This document shows positions 1 through 8,881 of a stretch of DNA of 64,000 bases, piece after piece. Both the position numbers and the translations under genes were made by a program. This DNA is from Mycobacterium sp. 1081908.1. GTDB taxonomy: Bacteria; Actinomycetota; Actinomycetes; Mycobacteriales; Mycobacteriaceae. The stretch's first letter is position 1, and each line of letters starts with the position of its first letter. The stretch lies in the NCBI RefSeq assembly GCF_001673535.1, contig NZ_LZLY01000022.1, positions 17,610-81,609 of the forward strand, in the 5' to 3' direction. The notes under the pieces are model-generated. The model worked only from the letters and a program-made list of their open reading frames with translations. It made no database searches and was not told the origin of the DNA.

Positions 1-2
1 TT

Positions 3-404
3 TTCGCCGCCGCGTTCGACTGGCCGCTGGTGAGCCGGCAGCGGTTCTTTCATTCGGATGTCGCGGCGTGGGCGGGGATCGCGGTTTGCCTCGTCGGGTT
101 GTCGGTCCTGGCGGGCAGCCTGGTCTCGTTCGGCCGCAGCTTCCGCGTCGGCATCGACGTCGATCATCCCGACGAGTTGGTCACGACGGGCATCTTTTCG
201 GTGACCCGCAACCCGATCTATGTCGGCTTCGCTCTGATCTTGATCGGCGAGTTCCTCGTTTTCCCGAACTGGATCCCGTTGGCCTACCTCGCCGGCGGGT
301 TCGCGCTGTTCCACCGCCAGGTGCTGCGCGAGGAAGAATTCATGCGCGGCCACTACGGCGAGCAATACCGCCAGTACTGCCAACAAGTGCGGAGATACGT
401 GTAG
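3..404 (+). CDS. Isoprenylcysteine carboxyl methyltransferase-like membrane protein (5' end outside window)
   Basis: This is the C-terminal part of an integral membrane methyltransferase of the ICMT/phospholipid-methyltransferase type. The frame stays open to the window edge (codons read F-A-A-F-D-W-P-L), so the GTG at 30 is probably internal and the gene starts upstream. The family signature TTGIFSVTRNPIYVGF lies in the middle, followed by a hydrophobic helix and the charged block REEEFMRGHYGEQYRQYCQ that usually forms part of the SAM site. Members methylate membrane-associated small substrates; the substrate here is unknown. The PE gene starts 88 bp downstream. Confidence 0.75.
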   Translation, partial: FAAAFDWPLVSRQRFFHSDVAAWAGIAVCLVGLSVLAGSLVSFGRSFRVGIDVDHPDELVTTGIFSVTRNPIYVGFALILIGEFLVFPNWIPLAYLAGGFALFHRQVLREEEFMRGHYGEQYRQYCQQVRRYV

Positions 405-492
405 GTCGCCGGGCGGCGGCCGACTTGCCTGAACCCTAGGATGTTCGTTCCGGCCGCGCTACGATCCTGGCAGCTGAGCTGGGAGGTGGCTC

Positions 493-1659
493 ATGTCGCA
501 CGTGACCGCTACGCCGCACATGTTGGCGGCTGCGGCCGGGGATCTGGCCTCGGTCGGGTCGACGATAAGCGCGGCCAACGCGAGTGCGGCGGCCGGGACA
601 GCGGGAGTCGACCCTCCGGGCGGCGACGCCGTGTCGGCGTTCGTATCGGCACTGTTTACCGCGCACTCCAAGGCCTATCAGGCCGCCGGCGCCCAAGCCG
701 CCTACTTCCACAACCAGTTCGTGCAGGCCCTGCACGCCAGCGCGGGATCGTATGCCGGTACCGAAGCCGTCAACGCGTCGCCCCTGCAGAAGGTGCAGGA
801 ATTCATCGGCACGGCCAGCCAGACTCCCGCAGGGCACCTGATCGGCAACGGCGCCCACGGGGCGATGGATGCCGCGCAACACGCAGGCACCGGCGGGCCG
901 GTCACCAGCGGCGGCACCCCCGCGCCCGTCGCCGGCAACCACGCGGGCGCTGGGGTCGGAGCTTCCGCCGGCGACGGCCGGGCGGCCGCGGTCGGTGGCC
1001 CGCAAAGCGGCAATGCCGGAGGCGGGGCCAACGCCGTCACCACCGGTGACGGCGGCGGCCCGGGTGGCGGCGGCGGGGGCGGATCCGCCGGGTCCGCCGG
1101 GTCCGCCGACCAGGGTGGCGTGATCGTCAGCGGCGGCAGCGCCACGGCGGCGGCCGCCCCGGCCGCTTGGGCACCGGCGGCCCCGGCGGCGCCATTGGCG
1201 CCGGGCGTGGCGACGCCGCCGGCGGCACCCGCCGTGATGGCGACCGGCTACCCGGTCTCGCCGATGCTCTCGGGGCTTGGCGCGGAGGGAGTCAGCGGCC
1301 ACGCCGCGGCCGTAGGCGGCCTGGGCGAACCGGTGACGCCGGCGGCCTCCGCCGCGGCGCCATCCCCGGCGACCGCCCCGGCCATACCGACGGCACCGAC
1401 GGCACCGAAGGCGCTGCACCAGGCCGGCCCGGCGCACGACGGCGACCACTCGGATCACTCCGACCGCGACAAACCGGCGCTGCTGCTTCCCATACCGCCG
1501 CTTCGGCTACCGAGCCTTAGGGGGTTGCGCGGCAAGCTGCGGTTGGGGCTTCGCGACAGGGAGGAATGGCGAAACGAGCTTCGCGAGGCCGCGACCAGCA
1601 AGCCGTGGGGGCGCGAGGAACTTCTGGGCGCCCTCGGCCTTCGACCGCCCGGGAACTAA
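493..1659 (+). CDS. PE-family protein with Gly/Ala/Pro-rich C-terminal region
   Basis: Residues 1 to about 95 match the PE domain: MSHVTATPHMLAAAAGDLAS, then alternating Ala-rich helices and the AQAAYFHNQFVQAL and SAGSYAGTEAVNAS segments typical of the two-helix bundle exported by ESX systems. The following ~220 residues are low-complexity Gly, Ala and Pro without regular GGAGG PGRS units. An acidic/His patch (HDGDHSDHSDRD) precedes a basic, leucine-rich tail (LRGLRGKLRLGLRDREEWR). PE proteins are surface-exposed or secreted and often pair with a PPE protein, but none is adjacent here. The start is an ATG preceded by GGGAGGTG. Family assignment is firm; function is unknown. Confidence 0.85.
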   Translation: MSHVTATPHMLAAAAGDLASVGSTISAANASAAAGTAGVDPPGGDAVSAFVSALFTAHSKAYQAAGAQAAYFHNQFVQALHASAGSYAGTEAVNASPLQKVQEFIGTASQTPAGHLIGNGAHGAMDAAQHAGTGGPVTSGGTPAPVAGNHAGAGVGASAGDGRAAAVGGPQSGNAGGGANAVTTGDGGGPGGGGGGGSAGSAGSADQGGVIVSGGSATAAAAPAAWAPAAPAAPLAPGVATPPAAPAVMATGYPVSPMLSGLGAEGVSGHAAAVGGLGEPVTPAASAAAPSPATAPAIPTAPTAPKALHQAGPAHDGDHSDHSDRDKPALLLPIPPLRLPSLRGLRGKLRLGLRDREEWRNELREAATSKPWGREELLGALGLRPPGN

Positions 1660-1700
1660 CGCCCGTTCCGGCACAACAACACTCGAGACGAAGATCTTCG

Positions 1701-1991
1701 TTACGCCCGCGGGGCCGAGCCAGCCGATTTGATGACACGCAGCAGTTCGTGCAGCCGGGGAGCGTCGGCGCTGTGGGCGTATGCGCCGAGCCACTCAGTG
1801 AGCTTGGTTATCAGTTCGGACGTTATCGGCGCGCCCTGTTGTGCCATGGTTTGCAGCGCTGTGTCGATCGCGGTATAGCACTCGCCCGAGCCGATCGCGG
1901 CGTAAAACCGGCTGCGGTCGCGGTCGGTGAGCGCGGGGCTGATCAAGTCAGCCAGTTCCCACGCCAGGTCGGATTCGGCCCTATCGTCCAC
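1701..1991 (-). CDS. Small unknown protein, last gene of the multicopper oxidase operon
   Basis: A 96-residue, soluble, mainly helical protein starting at a GTG, 37 bp downstream of the multicopper oxidase stop on the same strand. It has no signal peptide, membrane segment or motif I recognise. The sequence is acidic at the N-terminus (MDDRAESDLAWELADLIS) and has a single Cys in GECYTAIDTAL. The length, the spacing and the agreement of codon use with its neighbours support a real gene. It may serve the operon, but no function is claimed. Confidence 0.6.
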   Translation of the reverse strand: MDDRAESDLAWELADLISPALTDRDRSRFYAAIGSGECYTAIDTALQTMAQQGAPITSELITKLTEWLGAYAHSADAPRLHELLRVIKSAGSAPRA

Positions 1992-2028
1992 GCCCTCAAT
2001 CTTCGTCGGCCCGGGCCGTTTCGGCGAC

Positions 2029-3567
2029 TCAGAGCGTGACGAAGTCGGCCATCATCGCCATGTCTTCGTGCTCGAGGTTATGGCAATGCACGAGATAGGT
2101 TCCGCGGTAGTCGGTGAATTGGACGGCGACCTCCACCGCCCCGGACGGCGCGACGTCGACGGTGTCTTTCCATCCGAGATCGTAGGGGCCCGGGGCCCTG
2201 TTGTTGCGTGAGAGGACCTGGAAGTGGTTGAGATGCACATGGATCGGGTGGCGGATGTCGGTGATGAATCGCCAGATCTCGACATCACCCAGGCGCGGTG
2301 TGGCCAGCGGGACCCCGGGCTTGTACGGCTTGTTGTTGATCGCCCAGACGCCGCCGCGGCCCTGTCCGAACAGGAAGGTGCGGGTGGCCACGGCGCGACC
2401 AGCCTCTAGCGGGGCGTAGCTTTCACTGAGTTTCTCGGGAATCGCCGTGTCGTCCGACCGGTCGGTACCGACGACGTCGAAGCGCATGATCTCCGAGGTG
2501 GACTGCGTCCCAAGCGCATTGGTGAGCCTGATCCGGGTTCCCGCCGGGTAGCGGGAGAAGTCGACGACAAGGTCGAACCGTTCGGCCGGGGCGAGGTCGA
2601 TCGCGTCGTGGTTGATCGGCGCGGGCAGCAGGCCGCCGTCGCTTCCTATTTGGGTGAACGCGGACCCGCCGGGAGGTGGCGGGTCGAGCTGCAGCCGGTA
2701 CCGGCGCGCGTTGGAGGCGTTGAGAACCCGGAATCGGTACCGCGCGGGGTCGGTTTCCAGCACCGGCCAGGGCGCCCCGTTGACCAGCACGACGTCGCCG
2801 AGCACACCGTTCATGTAGGGCAGGGCGACGTCGCCGCTTTCCGTGGTCGGGTACTGGAACGAGCCGTCGGCGCCGAAGGACCGATCGGCGATCATCAGCG
2901 GTATGTCGCGGCGGCCCCGCGGCAGTGGCAGCGCGTCCTCTTCGTCGTCGCGCACGATGTGGAAACCGGCGAGCCCGCGCCAGACGGCCTGACCGGTGTA
3001 GCCCATCCGGTGATCGTGATACCAGAGCGTGGCCGCGCGTTGCTGCATTGGGTAGACGTACTCACGCTGCCCGACAACGGAGTTGCGCGACATGCCGGGC
3101 ATGCCGGTATGGCCCGCGGCGTGTGGCGCATGTGGCTCGAGGAGGTCGAGCGGGTACCCATCGCTGTCCGGCGGGGTGTGGCCGCCATGCAGGTGCACGG
3201 CGACCGGAACCGGGAGGGCATTGTGATGGCGGATCGCGGTTCGCCGGCCCGACCGCGACTCGATCGTGGGCCCGGGAAACGTTCCGCCGTAGGTCCACGC
3301 CCGCGTCGCCAGCCCGGGCAGTATCGCCAAGTCGGCGACCCGCTGGGTGATGGTGTAGTAGTCCGTCGTGCCGTCGGTTTCGTTGGGGGCCAGCCGGACC
3401 GGGATGGGCAGCGGCGCCAGATAGCGCGGCGGCAGCGGCGCACGGCTGGCCAGCAGCGTGCCGGGCTCGGCGGGGCCCAGCGCTGTTTGCGCCGCCGGCA
3501 ACGCGGCTCCGACGACGCCCACACCCGCGGTGAGCAGGCCCGCGCGCAGCACGGCGCGGCGGTTCAT
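2029..3567 (-). CDS. Exported multicopper oxidase
   Basis: A 512-residue laccase/CueO-type oxidase. The N-terminus NRRAVLRAG followed by a hydrophobic stretch looks like a Tat signal, which suits a folded copper enzyme. The four copper-binding clusters are visible: HLHGGH at 125-130, HDH at 184-186, HPIHVH at 440-445 and HCHNLEHEDM near 494-503, the last giving the type-1 Cys and axial Met. Such enzymes couple one-electron oxidation of phenols or Cu(I)/Fe(II) to reduction of O2, here on the outer face of the membrane. The start overlaps the stop of the upstream membrane-protein gene by ATGA, so the genes are translationally coupled. The substrate cannot be read from sequence; copper detoxification or oxidation of phenolics are both plausible. 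Confidence 0.88.
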   Translation of the reverse strand: MNRRAVLRAGLLTAGVGVVGAALPAAQTALGPAEPGTLLASRAPLPPRYLAPLPIPVRLAPNETDGTTDYYTITQRVADLAILPGLATRAWTYGGTFPGPTIESRSGRRTAIRHHNALPVPVAVHLHGGHTPPDSDGYPLDLLEPHAPHAAGHTGMPGMSRNSVVGQREYVYPMQQRAATLWYHDHRMGYTGQAVWRGLAGFHIVRDDEEDALPLPRGRRDIPLMIADRSFGADGSFQYPTTESGDVALPYMNGVLGDVVLVNGAPWPVLETDPARYRFRVLNASNARRYRLQLDPPPPGGSAFTQIGSDGGLLPAPINHDAIDLAPAERFDLVVDFSRYPAGTRIRLTNALGTQSTSEIMRFDVVGTDRSDDTAIPEKLSESYAPLEAGRAVATRTFLFGQGRGGVWAINNKPYKPGVPLATPRLGDVEIWRFITDIRHPIHVHLNHFQVLSRNNRAPGPYDLGWKDTVDVAPSGAVEVAVQFTDYRGTYLVHCHNLEHEDMAMMADFVTL

Positions 3568-3971
3568 GGTGTCGCCTCGAGCTCGGCGACGACGCGTCGC
3601 ACCGGCAGGGGAATACGCCAGACCATCGTCACCAGTTGGACAATCCCGGTGACCAGCAGCACACCGAGCGGGATGTGCAGGGCGGTGAAGCGCAGTTCGC
3701 CGGTCGCGAACTCGGCGACGAGCAGCAGGGTCTGCACGACGCCGGCGAAGAAGGGGCCCCGCCGGCGAGTGCTGCGCCAGACCCAGGCCAGGATCACGAT
3801 CTGCACCGCGGAGGTGATGGTGATCGCCCTGGCGCCAAGCGCGTGCAGCCGCAGCGCGTCGTACTGGCCGCCGAGGAAGTTGCCGGCCAGGATCGCCTGC
3901 GTGAGCGCCCAGGCGACCATCAACGCGGTGCTGAAGCGCGCCAACAGCAATGGAACGCGTGCCATGTTCAC
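3564..3971 (-). CDS. Small four-helix membrane protein of the oxidase operon
   Basis: A 135-residue protein starting at a GTG that overlaps the preceding DoxX-like gene by GTGA; ATG at 3965 is a possible alternative. Four hydrophobic helices are evident (FSTALMVAWALTQAILAG, AITITSAVQIVILAWVW, FFAGVVQTLLLVAEFA, IPLGVLLVTGIVQLVTMVW). The longer reading frame upstream is out of character (Arg-rich) and overlaps the DoxX gene, so the short start is preferred. The family is not recognised. Its overlap with both neighbours suggests it works with them at the membrane. Confidence 0.75.
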   Translation of the reverse strand: MNMARVPLLLARFSTALMVAWALTQAILAGNFLGGQYDALRLHALGARAITITSAVQIVILAWVWRSTRRRGPFFAGVVQTLLLVAEFATGELRFTALHIPLGVLLVTGIVQLVTMVWRIPLPVRRVVAELEATP

Positions 3972-4336
3972 AAGACCCCCGGGTGGGCGGCGATCGCGGC
4001 CGACAGCGCGGCGCAGTTGAGCGCGAGCAGGAACGCGCCGAACATCATCTGGCCGGTGATGTCGTGGGCAAGCACGTGGGTGTAGACGGCGCAGACGAAA
4101 AAGACGACCAGTCCCGCCGCGGCCGCGATGCCGATGGCCGGAACCCACAGGCCGACAACGAGTCCGACGGTGCCCAGGGTCTTCAATGTTCCGATGGGAA
4201 ACCTCAACCACGAGACCGGGACGCCCGCGCTCGCCATCCCCGGGAGAATCGGCGCGAAGTGAACCAGCGCCGCGACGCCCGAGAATCCATCGAAGGCGAT
4301 CGCGATGAGCGTTACGACGAGATATGCGGTGTGCAC
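3968..4336 (-). CDS. DoxX-like membrane protein
   Basis: A 122-residue protein with four transmembrane helices and the layout of the DoxX/DoxX-like family: FAPILPGMASAGVP, then FPIGTLKTLGTVGLVVG, and a last segment HDITGQMMFGAFLLALNC. DoxX-family proteins act in membrane redox complexes, in mycobacteria with superoxide dismutase and thiol homeostasis. It is the first gene after marR in a four-gene minus-strand operon and follows a palindrome-rich promoter. Family assignment is moderately secure; the biochemical role is inferred only. Confidence 0.72.
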   Translation of the reverse strand: MHTAYLVVTLIAIAFDGFSGVAALVHFAPILPGMASAGVPVSWLRFPIGTLKTLGTVGLVVGLWVPAIGIAAAAGLVVFFVCAVYTHVLAHDITGQMMFGAFLLALNCAALSAAIAAHPGVL

Positions 4337-4362
4337 GTCGCTCTCCTATCGGAGCAAATTAA

Positions 4363-4391
4363 TCACAGATGATGATCATCATCATATGTGA
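4363..4391. promoter_or_regulatory. Palindromic operator candidate upstream of the doxX-oxidase operon
   Basis: Outer half-sites TCACA (4363-4367) and TGTGA (4387-4391) surround a 14-bp perfect palindrome ATGATGATCATCAT at 4369-4382. The site lies 27 bp upstream of the DoxX start in the 121-bp gap after marR. The half-site AATCACAG (4361-4368) recurs upstream of marR, suggesting one regulator binds both. Confidence 0.55.
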
Positions 4392-4457
4392 CAATTACGA
4401 GCGATGCCAGACCCCCAAGGGTCCGAGCAAGGAGCGGACGCGGCGCGCGCGTCGCGC

Positions 4458-4931
4458 TCAAGCCAACCGCGGGTGAACTCCCGGGATGAGTCCCGCCCCG
4501 GCGGCGACTCGCTGCAAAAGTCGTCGCAGCGTGGCGCGTTCCTTGGCGGATAGCGGTGCGGCGATCTCATTTTCAAGCTCAAGGCCCTGGTCGTGCAGGG
4601 CCGGCAGCAGGCGCCGGGCCTTGGCGGTGAGCGTCACGGCCACCGCCCGCCTGTCGTCGGGATGGGTCAACCGTTTGGCCAGCCCGCGTTGCTCGAGGCT
4701 GTCGATCACCATGACCATGGCGTTGCGGTGGATGCCGAGGCGCTCGGAAAGCTCGCGCTGCGACTGCCCGTCGGCGCTGGCCAGTGCCAGCAGCACCGCG
4801 TATGTGCGCGGGTCGGCGCCGATCGGCGCCAGCCGGCGCTGGAAATCGCTGCTGACGTGGGCGCCCAGCTGCGAAAGCAGAAATGGGATCCGTTCGTCGA
4901 GTTCGGTGATGCCGGAGCCCTGTTCACTCAT
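4458..4931 (-). CDS. MarR-family transcriptional regulator
   Basis: A 157-residue winged-helix protein. The DNA-binding core is clear: QSQRELSERLGIHRNAMVMV (recognition helix) and the wing KRLTHPDDRRAVAVTLTAKA with the typical DxR motif. It is flanked by dimerisation helices. MarR proteins usually repress their own gene and an adjacent operon and are released by phenolic or oxidant ligands, which fits a downstream multicopper oxidase. A near-perfect inverted repeat lies just upstream of its ATG. Regulation of the DoxX-oxidase operon is inferred from position and the shared half-site. Confidence 0.88.
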   Translation of the reverse strand: MSEQGSGITELDERIPFLLSQLGAHVSSDFQRRLAPIGADPRTYAVLLALASADGQSQRELSERLGIHRNAMVMVIDSLEQRGLAKRLTHPDDRRAVAVTLTAKARRLLPALHDQGLELENEIAAPLSAKERATLRRLLQRVAAGAGLIPGVHPRLA

Positions 4932-4963
4932 TGGCCAAGGCTACATCGGCCGCGAGCGCGTTG

Positions 4964-4992
4964 ATAATCACAGCGTGTGATAATACACGCTG
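4964..4992. promoter_or_regulatory. Overlapping inverted repeats upstream of marR
   Basis: Two symmetric elements overlap here, 33-61 bp upstream of the marR ATG. The first is ATCACA (4967-4972) with TGTGAT (4976-4981). The second is CAGCGTGT (4971-4978) with ACACGCTG (4985-4992), perfect 8-bp arms six bases apart. This is the expected position and form for a MarR autoregulatory operator. Confidence 0.6.
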
Positions 4993-5026
4993 ATGACGGA
5001 GTTGAGTTGGTTTAGGCCGTAGCGAC

Positions 5027-5650
5027 CTAATGGCCGCGGGCCACCCACTCCTCGTAGTGCACGATCTCGTCGCCGATGGTGGTGCTGTCGCCGTGACCCG
5101 TGTGCACGATGGTCTCGCCGGGCAGCGTGCCGAGGCGCTCCGAGATGGACTGCAGGATCGTCGGGAAATCGGAGTACGAGCGGCCCGTCGCGCCGGGGCC
5201 GCCGGAGAACAGGGTGTCCCCGCTGAACACGATGCCCAGGTCGTGCGAATACCAGCACACCGATCCGGGGGAGTGGCCCGGCGTGTGCAGCGCCCGCAGC
5301 TCCGTGCCTGCCACGCTCAGCGTCTCACCGTCACACACCGAGCGGAAGTCCGTGTCCGGGTGGGTCATTCGCCACAGTACCTCGTCGGCCGGGTGCAGCA
5401 GCACCGGCGCGTCGAGCGTCTCGCCGAGTTCCGGCGCGACCGTCACGTGGTCGTTGTGCCCATGCGTGCACACCACGGCTACCACGTGGCGGCCACCCAC
5501 GGCCTCGACGATCGGTGCCGCGTCGTGGGCGGCGTCGAACACCACGACATTGGAGTTGTCGCCGATCAGCCAGATGTTGTTGTCGACTTCCCAGCTGCCG
5601 CCGTCCAATTCGAACGTGCCGTGGGTCACCACGCGATCGATGTTCACCAT
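5027..5650 (-). CDS. Metallo-beta-lactamase-fold hydrolase (Rv2260-like)
   Basis: A 207-residue protein with the metal motif THGHNDH (His63, His65, Asp67, His68), a downstream HTPGHSPGS and a GDTLFSGGPG block, all typical of glyoxalase-II-like hydrolases. The ATG at 5650 overlaps the stop of the upstream dehydrogenase by ATGA, so the two are translationally coupled. The partner dehydrogenase acts on mycothiol adducts, so a mycothiol thioester hydrolase role is attractive: it would complete formaldehyde or S-nitrosothiol detoxification. That role is inference from context, not from residues. Confidence 0.85.
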   Translation of the reverse strand: MVNIDRVVTHGTFELDGGSWEVDNNIWLIGDNSNVVVFDAAHDAAPIVEAVGGRHVVAVVCTHGHNDHVTVAPELGETLDAPVLLHPADEVLWRMTHPDTDFRSVCDGETLSVAGTELRALHTPGHSPGSVCWYSHDLGIVFSGDTLFSGGPGATGRSYSDFPTILQSISERLGTLPGETIVHTGHGDSTTIGDEIVHYEEWVARGH

Positions 5651-6735
5651 CAGAGCACCACCACCGAACGTAATATCTTGCCGCCGTGCATCTTGTGGAA
5701 CGCCTCCTCGACGTCGTCGAGGCCGATGCGCTCGGAGACGAACTTGTCCAACGGCAGCCGGCCCTGCAGGTACAGGTCGATCAGGGTGGGGAAGTCGCGT
5801 TCGGGCAGGCAGTCGCCGTACCACGACGACTTCAGCGACCCGCCGTGGCTGAAGAAGTCCACCAGCGGCATGTCCAGGCGCATGTCGGGCGTCGGAACAC
5901 CCACCAGCACAACGGTTCCCGCGAGGTCGCGGGCGTAGAAGGCCTGCTGCCAGGTCTCGGGCCGGCCCACCGCGTCGATCGCCACGTTGACGCCGAAGCC
6001 GTCGGTGAGGTCCTGGATGGTCTGCACCACGTCGAATTCGCGGGCGTTGATCGTGTGGGTGGCGCCGAACTTGCGGGCGAGGTCCAGCTTCGTGTTGTCG
6101 GTGTCGACGGCGATGATCTGGCGGGCCCCGACCAGCGCGGCCCCCGCGATCGCGGCATCGCCCACGCCGCCGCAACCGATCACGGCGACGGTGTCGTCGC
6201 GGGTCACCGCCCCGGTGTTGATCGCCGCGCCGATGCCGGCCATCACGCCGCAGCCCAGCAGCCCGGCGACCGCGGGGTCGGCCTGCGGGTCGACCTTGGT
6301 GCATTGGCCGGAATGCACCAGCGTCTTGTCGGCGAACGCCCCGATGCCCAGCGCCGGGGTCAGTTCGGTGCCGTCGGTCAACGTCATCTTCTGTTCGGCG
6401 TTGAACGTGTCGAAGCAGTACTGCGGGCGGCCGCGCTTGCAGGCCCGGCACTGCCCGCACACGGCGCGCCAGTTCAGGATCACGAAGTCGCCCGGCTCGA
6501 CGGCCGTCACGTCCGGCCCGACCGCTTCGACGCGGCCGGCGGCCTCGTGGCCCAACAGGAACGGGTACTCGTCGTTGATGCCGCCCTCGCGGTAGGTCAG
6601 GTCGGTGTGGCAGACCCCGCAGGCGACGACGTCGACCACCGCCTCACCGGGCCCGGGGTCGGGGACGACGATGTCGACCAGCTCGACGGGTTCGCCCTTC
6701 TTGCGTGAAATCACTCCGCGCACTGTCTGACTCAT
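5650..6735 (-). CDS. mscR: S-nitrosomycothiol reductase / mycothiol-dependent formaldehyde dehydrogenase
   Basis: A 361-residue zinc-dependent medium-chain dehydrogenase. Catalytic zinc ligands Cys39 (CGVCHTD) and His63-Glu64 ([10 protein letters not shown]) are present. The structural-zinc cysteines are at about 93, 96, 99 and 107 ([15 protein letters not shown]), and the NAD fold [10 protein letters not shown] is near 190. The sequence matches the mycobacterial MscR/AdhE2 type (Rv2259), known to reduce S-nitrosomycothiol and oxidise S-hydroxymethyl-mycothiol. Overlap with the MBL-fold gene makes a two-gene cytosolic detoxification unit. The next gene is divergent, with a 129-bp shared promoter region. 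ATG 6735 gives the canonical N-terminus [11 protein letters not shown]. Confidence 0.92.
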   Translation of the reverse strand: MSQTVRGVISRKKGEPVELVDIVVPDPGPGEAVVDVVACGVCHTDLTYREGGINDEYPFLLGHEAAGRVEAVGPDVTAVEPGDFVILNWRAVCGQCRACKRGRPQYCFDTFNAEQKMTLTDGTELTPALGIGAFADKTLVHSGQCTKVDPQADPAVAGLLGCGVMAGIGAAINTGAVTRDDTVAVIGCGGVGDAAIAGAALVGARQIIAVDTDNTKLDLARKFGATHTINAREFDVVQTIQDLTDGFGVNVAIDAVGRPETWQQAFYARDLAGTVVLVGVPTPDMRLDMPLVDFFSHGGSLKSSWYGDCLPERDFPTLIDLYLQGRLPLDKFVSERIGLDDVEEAFHKMHGGKILRSVVVL

Positions 6736-6864
6736 GGGCACCAACCTACTGTTGGGCCCGCCGCGTGGTGGCGTCGAGTCGGTACTGAGATCGCCCGGGC
6801 CGCCGAAATGCGCGCGCTGAGCGCAGACTCGGCGCGTAACCGCTCGGGTGTAGCGTCGCTCAGC

Positions 6865-7923
6865 GTGACGGCTAGCGAAACCACCGAGGAATTCGCCGGG
6901 CGAATGGTCGCGGCCATCGACGGCGCGAGCCTCACCATCCTGCTGAGCATCGGGCACCAGACCGGCCTGCTCGACACGCTGGCCGGGCTTCCGCCCGCCA
7001 CCAGCGCGCAGATCGCCGAGGCCGCCGGACTCAACGAACGCTACGTGCGGGAGTGGCTGGCCGGCATGGTCACCGGGCACGTCGTCGACTACGACCCGGC
7101 CGGCGCCACCTACACGTTGCCCGCCCATCGGGCGGCCGCGCTCACCCGTGCCGCCGGCCCGGACAACCTCGCCCTCGTCGCCCTGTTCCTCCCGCAGCTC
7201 GGCGAGGTGGAGCAGAAGATCGTCGGCTGCTTCCGCGCGGGCGGCGGGCTGCCGTACAGCGAGTTCCCGCGCTTCCACGCGCTGATGGCCGAGCAGAGCG
7301 CCGCGGTGTTCGACCTCGCGCTCGTCGACGTCGTGCTGCCGCTGGTCGACGGGCTGCCGGATCGCCTGCGCTCCGGGGCCGACGTGGCCGACTTCGGCTG
7401 CGGCAGCGGACACGCGATCAACGTGATGGCACAGGCGTTCCCGGCGAGCCGCTTCACCGGCATCGACTTCTCCGACGAGGCGATCGCCACCGGCGTCGCC
7501 GAGGCCGCCCGCCTCGGCCTGACGAACGCGACCTTCGAAAGCCACAACCTGACCCGGCTCGACAAACAGGACGCCTACGACGTCATCACCACGTTCGATG
7601 CCATCCACGATCAGGCGCAGCCCGCACGGGTGCTGGAGAACATCTACCGCGCGCTACGCCCCGGCGGCGTTTTCCTGATGGCCGACATCAAGGCGTCGAG
7701 CCGGCTCGAGGAGAACGTCGACGTCCCGATGAGCACCTACCTGTACACCGTGTCGCTGATGCACTGCATGACGGTGTCGCTGGCCTTGGACGGCGTCGGG
7801 CTGGGCACCGCGTGGGGGACGCAGCTGGCCACCTCGATGCTCGCCGACGCCGGGTTCGACGACGTCGAGGTGACCGAGATCGAGGGCGACCCGATCAACA
7901 ACTACTACATCGCCCGGAAGTGA
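6865..7923 (+). CDS. SAM-dependent methyltransferase with N-terminal winged helix (Rv2258c-like)
   Basis: A 352-residue protein beginning at GTG 6865 ([12 protein letters not shown]), which matches the usual N-terminus of the family; an upstream ATG at 6808 only adds unrelated residues. Residues ~50-80 ([21 protein letters not shown]) form a dimerisation winged helix. The Rossmann motif [19 protein letters not shown] and the acidic [10 protein letters not shown] follow. The fold is that of O-methyltransferases acting on small aromatic compounds or lipids; the substrate is unknown. The stop overlaps the next start (TGATG), so it is coupled to the serine hydrolase. Confidence 0.85.
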   Translation: MTASETTEEFAGRMVAAIDGASLTILLSIGHQTGLLDTLAGLPPATSAQIAEAAGLNERYVREWLAGMVTGHVVDYDPAGATYTLPAHRAAALTRAAGPDNLALVALFLPQLGEVEQKIVGCFRAGGGLPYSEFPRFHALMAEQSAAVFDLALVDVVLPLVDGLPDRLRSGADVADFGCGSGHAINVMAQAFPASRFTGIDFSDEAIATGVAEAARLGLTNATFESHNLTRLDKQDAYDVITTFDAIHDQAQPARVLENIYRALRPGGVFLMADIKASSRLEENVDVPMSTYLYTVSLMHCMTVSLALDGVGLGTAWGTQLATSMLADAGFDDVEVTEIEGDPINNYYIARK

Positions 7924-8735
7924 TGGCGGCCCTCGACTCGATCGCTGACTGGCCGGTGACGGCTGCGGCCGCCGCAATCATCGGACCCGATGGGGTGCTG
8001 GCCAGTCACGGCGACACCGGGCGGGTCTTCGAGCTGGCCTCGGTGACCAAGCCGCTGGTGGCCCGCGCCGCCCAGGTCGCCATCGAGGAGGGGGTCGTCG
8101 AGCTGGACACGCCGGCCGGGCCGCCCGGCTCCACGGTCCGGCACCTGCTGGCGCACGCGTCGGGCCTGGCGATGCACAACGATCGGGTGCTGGCCAAGCC
8201 CGGCACCCGGCGGATGTATTCAAACCAGGGCTTTGCCGTGCTGGCCGAGACTCTGGAGGCGGAGTCGGGGATCGAGTTCGGCCGCTATCTCGCCGAGGCG
8301 GTGTGCGAACCGCTCGGCATGGCGGCGACCCGGCTGAACGGCGGCGCGGCGGCCGCCGGCTTCGGCGCGACGTCCACGGTCGCCGACCTGGCGGCCTTCG
8401 CTCGCGAGCTGCTGCGGCCGGCCACGGTGTCGGCGGCGCTGCACGCCGAGGCCACGACCGTGCAATTTCCCGGCCTGGACGGGGTTCTGCCCGGCTACGG
8501 GGTGCAGCGGCCCAACGACTGGGGCCTGGGCTTCGAGATCCGGGACGCCAAATCGCCGCACTGGACGGGGTCGCGCAACTCGGCGCGGACGTACGGCCAT
8601 TTCGGCCAGTCGGGCGGGTTTATCTGGGCGGATCCGGAGGCGGAGCTGGCGCTGGTGGTGCTGACCGACCGGGACTTCGGGGAGTGGGCGATCGCGCCGT
8701 GGCCTGCGCTTTCGGACCTGGTGCTGGCCGAGTGA
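7923..8735 (+). CDS. Beta-lactamase-like serine hydrolase (Rv2257c-like)
   Basis: A 270-residue class-C beta-lactamase/DD-peptidase-fold protein. The SxxK motif is SVTK with Ser40 and Lys43; the YxN element is YSNQGF and the third motif is the HFGQSGG loop, a replacement of KTG common in esterase members. No signal peptide is visible, so it is probably cytosolic and an esterase rather than a wall enzyme. It starts inside the methyltransferase stop codon, so the two genes form an operon. The substrate is unknown. Confidence 0.85.
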   Translation: MAALDSIADWPVTAAAAAIIGPDGVLASHGDTGRVFELASVTKPLVARAAQVAIEEGVVELDTPAGPPGSTVRHLLAHASGLAMHNDRVLAKPGTRRMYSNQGFAVLAETLEAESGIEFGRYLAEAVCEPLGMAATRLNGGAAAAGFGATSTVADLAAFARELLRPATVSAALHAEATTVQFPGLDGVLPGYGVQRPNDWGLGFEIRDAKSPHWTGSRNSARTYGHFGQSGGFIWADPEAELALVVLTDRDFGEWAIAPWPALSDLVLAE

Positions 8736-8881
8736 TATTTGGCCACTCCGCACACTAGCGCAACAGGGGTATCAGAGGGCACAATAGACACGCAGGACAC
8801 AAAAATTTACATGCATCCCGCTTTCACGGGTCCACCAGGTCGTTGGGGAAGACGTCCCTCGTGGAACCGAAGGAGCAGGAG

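Noticed and set aside
436..1458. Long minus-strand open frame opposite the PE gene
   Set aside because: Arg/Gly-rich shadow produced by high-GC third positions; no start context and no family match.
2608..4020. Plus-strand open frame opposite the multicopper oxidase
   Set aside because: Shadow of a well-supported gene; no recognisable domain.
5027..6460. Single 477-codon frame joining the MBL-fold protein to upstream sequence
   Set aside because: The upstream part is Arg-rich shadow of mscR; the true start is ATG 5650 with an ATGA overlap.
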